Below, in pieces: positions 58,795 to 64,000 of a DNA stretch of 64,000 nucleotides. Each line of letters begins with the position of its first letter. The first letter of the stretch is position 1. The notes beneath the pieces were generated by a model. The model saw only the letters and a list, made by a program, of their open reading frames with translations, did no database searches and had not been told where the DNA came from. The position numbers were made by a program, and so were the translations under genes. This stretch comes from Chlamydoabsidia padenii. Its lineage: Eukaryota > Mucoromycota > Mucoromycetes > Mucorales > Cunninghamellaceae. Where the stretch lies: the NCBI GenBank assembly GCA_025330725.1, contig JAIWND010000005.1:310001-374000 (forward strand). Direction: 5' to 3'.

Positions 58795-59150
58795 GGGTAA
58801 CTTGAATTTTTCGTCGAATAAGTGGAGAATAAAATATCAGTTAGTATTATGTGTAAGTATGTAGTTTCCTTTTCTTTTGGCCGAAGTCCCGTACAAGAAG
58901 GGTTGCCAGCCATATTCTCATTCCAAGAACTGACCGACATGTTGTTGTTGTTTGTTAAAGGGGTGAACATCCCCAATCATGGATCCAATATGGATCATGT
59001 TTTCAACTTTTTCCCGTAGTGATGTATTGTCAAAATATAACAGTCTTATTCAGGACATTGGCCATCATAGTTCGCATTAATGAACGAAAAATTTAAACTC
59101 ACTGATTATTTTGAAATGACGCCCTTAGGAAGCCACTCAGTCTAAAGTTA
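58795..59150 (-). repeat. Diverged inverted copy of 39525-39905
   Basis: Reads on the minus strand like the 5' part of the decayed gene at 39704 (GAGAATATGGCTGGCAACCC shared exactly), but with frameshifts and a shortened repeat of Asn/Gln codons, so it is a non-functional fragment. Confidence 0.85.
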
Positions 59151-59256
59151 TCCCTAATCGACGAAAAATTGATTTACTCCGATCTGGGTAACTGCGTTTT
59201 AATTCTCTCACTCTCTCACTCTCTTTTTCCCTTTCTTTCCCAATTAAAATGTAATC

Positions 59257-60149
59257 ATGGCCACCCATTTTATTCCGGATGACCTATCTTATTATATTCC
59301 TATAAATTCTCACAACTCGAACAAACGACGAAACATAGCGTTGGAGGATCAACAACAACGGAAACGTCGCTCATCCACCACCTCTTCTGATCCACTAATA
59401 ATGACATCAAAAGAGCTGGCCCATGCTTGGCTGGTAGTACATAAAGATCCTCCAACCAACTCTGATCTTCTTACTGCAATGGTGGGTTTAAAGCGGCGGC
59501 TTCTCTTCTCGATTGATGACTTTGTGAATGAACTGAATTTGACCGTGATCGGATCCTCTCCTGAACTTTGCCCACTTTTATTGTCATATCATACTTGGTC
59601 ACAACACTCTCATGGTATGATGCCACTCATATCAATAGTGCTTCCTCTGCTGCTATGCGACAACTTCTCTTCCACGTCATTGCAAGATCATACGATGACT
59701 GGCCACCTTGTTGCTGATTGTTTACGCCAATTGAATAATACAAAGGTATCACAAGATTATTTGGAATCCATTATTGACTATCAAGCTAGAACCACTTCTT
59801 CCAACAAAGGTATCATACAATATTGGCTCAGCACACTATTTGAACAAGATCGGATGGGTGTTGCAAACTATTTGACCAGGTAAAACCAAACCCTTCCAAA
59901 TTTTATCGATTGCTTATTTAATTCTCTTTTTTTTTGTTCTAGTGACACTGCTTTACCTCCCTTGGATCTATACTTGGACTATTTTGATATACTTGAAGAC
60001 AAATCTCGACTAGGTGTGTTATCTTTGGAAGAAAGGAAATCTCTGGCTTTAAAAGAATGGTCGACTTGGTCAACTCCCTTGGAAGAACAGAAACAAGGTG
60101 ATATTCAAGCATGGTTATCACTGAAATCGGAATCATTACAAAGTACAGG

Positions 60150-60184
<35 letters not shown>

Positions 60185-61381
60185 TTGTGATCGAGTCTGA
60201 ATGGGATTTGTTGGTTACTATCTAATCAAATTATTATATTTATATTCTTAGGTACGACTGATCTAGATATAGATTTACTGATGCGCAAAAACGTGGTATG
60301 GGTATCTGAAATGGGCAACAGTTCTTCATCGGAAATGATTGATTATCTCATGGGACAATACACAAAGAAAAAGGTAATTTTTATTAACCAGTGGATAAGA
60401 GTACTAACTTATAACTGATAACTTTTATTATTTCTAGGTGCCAAATATGCGCTTGATGTATGGTATCTTTGGTAAATATTGTCATATGTTGGCGGAGATG
60501 GGACAAGATTCTACTGAAATAGTCAAAATACTGGAATCAGTGAGACAACTCTTGGTCCACCACCTTCAAGGGTCAACTGATCTCATCGCATTACTATTAT
60601 CCTTGGTACAGATTGCTTTACATCATATGCACTCAATATTGACCTATGCGGATTGGTTCAAGGTAATTAAAAAAGAAAAAGAAAAAGTCAGAAACACTAG
60701 AGGGCGGTATCAGGAACTAACCAATCCCTTGTCCTTTCTCTCTCTCTTATTTTTTAAATAGTCAACATTCATCAATACAAATACATCCATAATAAAAAGT
60801 AAACGCCAATCGAACTTATGGATTAAACATTTGGAGACAATGATACCGTATGAAACAAATGCCATTCTACAGGTATAGAGAAAAAAAAAAAAAAAAAAAG
60901 TGTGCGTGTGGTAGGATCTAACTCGGGCGGTATTTAAAAATTGTAGATTCATGCAAAATCTTTGAACGACGCACGACATTTACAAGTATCAGCCTATATT
61001 TCCTCTGTCAAATCGAAGCTCCTTGCATCGGGGGTAGATGCAACCTTGCGGCACTATCCAACACATCTCGGCATACCATTGATATCGGATTCATTGCACC
61101 ATGATAACGAGATGAACAATAGCACAATCATGGGGCTTCAACCGGCTGATCTAAACAACTTGATGAACAAATACGGTGAAACTCAAAACATACCACAATC
61201 ATTATGGGAAGACTCTATCTTTCGTCCAAAATGGTTCAAGCAGACTTTTTTACCGGCGCTGATGATTGATTGGAAACCATCGGACTCACTTACTCTTGAA
61301 CGTCGGGCAAAGATGGTGATAGCATTCCAACAAAAAGGTAAAATCCCCGCTTCTCTGATGGCACAATTCCAAAAGACCTAG
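59257..61381 (+). CDS. Unrecognised helical protein (573 residues)
   Basis: Six exons: 59257-59879, 59943-60148, 60252-60373, 60438-60662, 60762-60872, 60947-61381. I do not recognise the family. The N-terminus is polar and basic (NKRRNIALEDQQQRKRRSS), a possible nuclear localisation signal. The rest is predicted all-helical with short hydrophobic patches (LIALLLSLVQIALHHMHSIL) and no membrane helix or catalytic motif. The C-terminal block WFKQTFLPALMIDWKPSDSL then ERRAKMVIAFQQKGKIP has the feel of a scaffold or DNA-repair complex subunit (Fanconi-type proteins were considered, unproven). A 32-base A run follows the donor of intron 2. Confidence 0.75.
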
Positions 61382-61917
61382 GTGACGATCTTTGTTAATC
61401 CCCCCCCCAACACACATTTTACATTAGATAAACACACCTAGTATTAGCTTCTCTGATTATCCCCATTAATAATAATAGTAATAAAACCTAATGACATAAA
61501 CGCTTTTTTTATATGAAAACACACCATTTAAATGATGGACTATATAGCATACGGGGCTACTCTACATCATTTTTGATACTTACAGTACACCTATGTCATT
61601 AAAAAATCTAAACGTGGATTCAATCATGCATAATCATTATTTCCCAGCTCTTTATTTAATTGACACCACACACCACAAATAACTAGACTATTGTAAAAAC
61701 GAAATATTCGTATAGTTTATTGTAATAAAGTTGAAGATAGTTAAAAAAAAAAGGTTAAACAGTATGGTTTGGATGACAACAATAAGGTAAAAAGGTATGA
61801 GATAGGGAAGAGAAGGGAAAGAGGTAATGAGTAAGGAGGGACTATCTAAATCCGGCACCAATGTGTGTAAAAGAATAATAAAGAATGAATGGCAAAAAAA
61901 AAGGAGGGGGGATCTAT
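61382..61917. other. Convergent intergenic region
   Basis: Contains AATAAA signals and a C run (61401-61408); no gene seen. Confidence 0.6.
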
Positions 61918-62835
61918 CTAGTTAAAGCTACGACCATTGGATATAGCAGTATACATATCATCGATTTCCTTCTTGTAAGCCTTGTGGGCGGTTTCACGCT
62001 TGAGTTTAAAGGTAGGTGTCAATAGATCATTGTCGATAGAGAATTCTTCCGATGACAAGTGGATAGCACGCATTTGTTCAAAGCCCTTGAGATCGTTTTC
62101 TTTACCAAAAGCCACCAAAGTCTTGAGTAGTGCCGCCTTGACTTCATCCGAGCGATAGATATCTTGTCCCTTGGCAATATTTTGAGCCCATTTTCCAAAA
62201 GAATCCTTATCAGGCACAATCACCGCCACCAAAGATGCTTGCAGAGAGTCACCATAAACAAAGGCTTGGGCCACCAATTCATGTTTTTGATAGACACCTT
62301 CGATTTTTTCCGGTGCGACGTATTCCCCTTGTGATAACTTGAAGATGTTTTTAAGTCGATCTGTGATCTTTAAACGGCCCGCTTCATCGAATTCACCAAT
62401 ATCGCCAGTGTGTAAAAAGCCATCAGCATCAAGAGTTTCAGCAGTCTTGTCAGGCATCTTGTAGTATTCACGCATGATCGAGTGCCCACGGAGACAGATT
62501 TCACCACGAGGATAAGGCTTGTCGGTTGAGAGATATTCCATATCAGGGACATCCACCAATTTGATTTCTGAGCAAGGGAATGGGATACCAACCACGCCTG
62601 ATGTATTGTCGTCCGTCAATGTCAAACAGCCACCACAAAAGTTTTCTGTTTGTCCATAACCTTCATATACATTAGCCGAGAAGCAAATACGCATAAAGTC
62701 CATTACATCAGGTGACACCGGAGCTGATCCGCTGAGTATAAATCGAAGTCGTCCACCCAATTTAGCCCGAATCTAAAAAACAATAAAAAGAGTGAGTTGA
62801 TCCGGTCCACCTAGCTGTATCATCATCATCGCCTA

Positions 62836-62886
<51 letters not shown>

Positions 62887-63815
62887 CTTACTTGACCAAA
62901 AACGAGGCGATCCCATAACCAGTGGTGTACAGTCTTGTCAAGATATGCCTTCTTTGAGTTGAATGCCTTGAAGAAAAGATAGCTGCTGATTCCACCTTTA
63001 GCCTTGACACCAGCCAACACTTTGTCGTAAATACGGTTGAATAAGCGAGGGACTGAGCAAAATACAGTTGGCTTTAATTCAGCAATATCATCAAGGAGTT
63101 TGAGAGTGTCACCCTATAAACCAAACATAGTCATTAGTACCGAATCATCTGACCCCCTACCTCTTCCATTTCATACCTGATAATAACCAATGGCAGCACC
63201 ACGGTAGACATGAAGCGCTTGCGCCACACGCTCAAAGACATGAGCCAAGGGCAAATATGAGATGTATGTATCCGTTTGAGTCACTTTTGCAAAAGTACCA
63301 GCTTCACCAACACATGCAGCCCCATGAACAGATGCGACGCAGTTTCCTTGAGTTGATACGGCACCTTTGGGTACCCCAGTAGTTCCACTATTATAAAGAG
63401 AGTTAGAGTTCAGCTTCATGGTGCGACGTATGTCATGGTTTTTTTACCTGGTATAGCAAATGGTGGCAATGTCTTCTGGGGTAGGCAGGGCACTTTCTTC
63501 TTCAATATCAGCACCAATAGCTTCGACGCTTTTAAAGGTATGGACGGTCAGACCAGCTTGTTCGGCATTGTTCTTGTCAGAGGCATCGATAGTGTCGTCC
63601 ATAATTACAACATGCTTGATGGAAGGAAGACGGTCTTTTAATTGAGTGATGTTTTTGAGTTTATCAGCAGTGGCCACGATGTATTCCATGTCAGTTTGAT
63701 TCACAATGTATTCAATGGCTTCAGCACCAAGGGTATCGTACAGAGCAACAATGATAAATGCTTGGCGGTAACTGGCTTGTTCAGTCATGGTCTAAAGGAT
63801 TTCCCACCACACACA

Positions 63816-63860
<45 letters not shown>

Positions 63861-64000
63861 AATGATGGTTTTTGTTTGTATTAATCTTTAGTACAAACAC
63901 TTACCCATTCTGGTCGGTTGATAGCGTAGATACCAATGGCCTCTTGTCGAGATAGACCAAGTTTCAACATACCTTTACCAAAGTTTTCCACCCGGGTTCG
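61918..64000 (-). CDS. Long-chain acyl-CoA synthetase, 3' part
   Basis: ATP-dependent fatty-acid:CoA ligase that activates fatty acids for lipid synthesis and beta-oxidation. The N-terminus lies beyond base 64000. Exons: 63905-64000 (partial), 63448-63791, 63177-63387, 62892-63113, 61918-62772. Motifs: RVENFGKGMLKLGLSRQEAI; the P-loop ICYTS-GTTGVPKGA split by an intron; YLPLAHVFERV; KPTVFCSVPRLFNRIY; GGRLRFILSGSAPVS; YEGYGQTENFCGGCLT; and the acyl-CoA signature GFLHTGDIGEFDEAGRLKIT with DRLKNIFKLSQGEYVAPEKI, typical of eukaryotic long-chain enzymes. It ends ISNGRSFN, with no SKL-type peroxisomal signal. Intron 62773-62891 starts with a donor followed by a 48-base A run in the sense strand. 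Confidence 0.95.
62839..62886. repeat. Homopolymer T tract (48), intronic
   Basis: Longest homopolymer in the window; lies directly after the donor of an acyl-CoA synthetase intron as an A run in the sense strand. Confidence 0.9.

Noticed and set aside
63812..63857. CA microsatellite followed by an A run
   Set aside because: Ordinary intronic simple repeat in the acyl-CoA synthetase gene.

Overview
The window is nuclear DNA of an early-diverging filamentous fungus, most likely Mucoromycota (Mucorales grade). This rests on dense genes with many short introns (about 50-110 bp, GTAAG donors, TACTAAC-like branch sites), CAA-rich polyglutamine tracts, AT-rich intergenic DNA and gene content. No database search was possible, so the genus is not claimed. 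No tRNA, rRNA, CRISPR array, prophage or bacterial-type operon was seen.

Layout. 1-1.3 kb: 3' part of glutathione reductase. 1.3-6.1 kb: gene-poor DNA holding copy A of a duplicated 2.3-2.5 kb segment with ~240-bp tandem units. 6.1-18.4 kb: coiled-coil protein, NIPA-type magnesium transporter, secreted pepsin-fold protein with an altered catalytic site, Cys-rich GPI-anchored protein, peroxisomal enoyl-CoA isomerase, CK2 catalytic subunit. 19.4-24.3 kb: heat-shock-factor-type regulator and a Dbf4-like protein. 24.9-35.8 kb: PIP 5-kinase, ketohexokinase-like kinase, TCP11/Sok1 protein, UDP-glycosyltransferase, F-actin capping protein alpha, orphan seven-helix membrane protein. 35.9-41.0 kb: candidate terminal-inverted-repeat element, copy B of the duplicated segment, and a decayed gene. 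41.7-51.0 kb: membrane-anchored GT5-like glycosyltransferase, Yap-type bZIP, multicopper oxidase, Sas10/Utp3. 51-53 kb: no clear gene. 53-64 kb: homeodomain protein, inorganic pyrophosphatase, Aven-like protein, unrecognised 573-residue protein, and the 3' part of a long-chain acyl-CoA synthetase.

Most genes are housekeeping and unrelated to each other, as usual in fungi. Many are arranged head-to-head. Two pairs share a pathway: acyl-CoA synthetase and peroxisomal enoyl-CoA isomerase (fatty-acid activation and beta-oxidation), and CK2 and the Dbf4-like protein (growth and cell-cycle kinases).

The most unusual signal is an element CGGGATTTGAA / CGGGATTTAAA that recurs in non-coding DNA, often 70-180 bp upstream of start codons. 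A close variant sits in every unit of the tandem repeats. Other points of interest are three GC-AG introns placed by reading frame, an aspartic-protease homologue with Asp to Asn at its second catalytic site, a pfkB kinase with GAND instead of GAGD, and an orphan seven-helix protein. Exon structures were built by hand from splice signals and frame closure; all the complete spliced models sum to a multiple of three.
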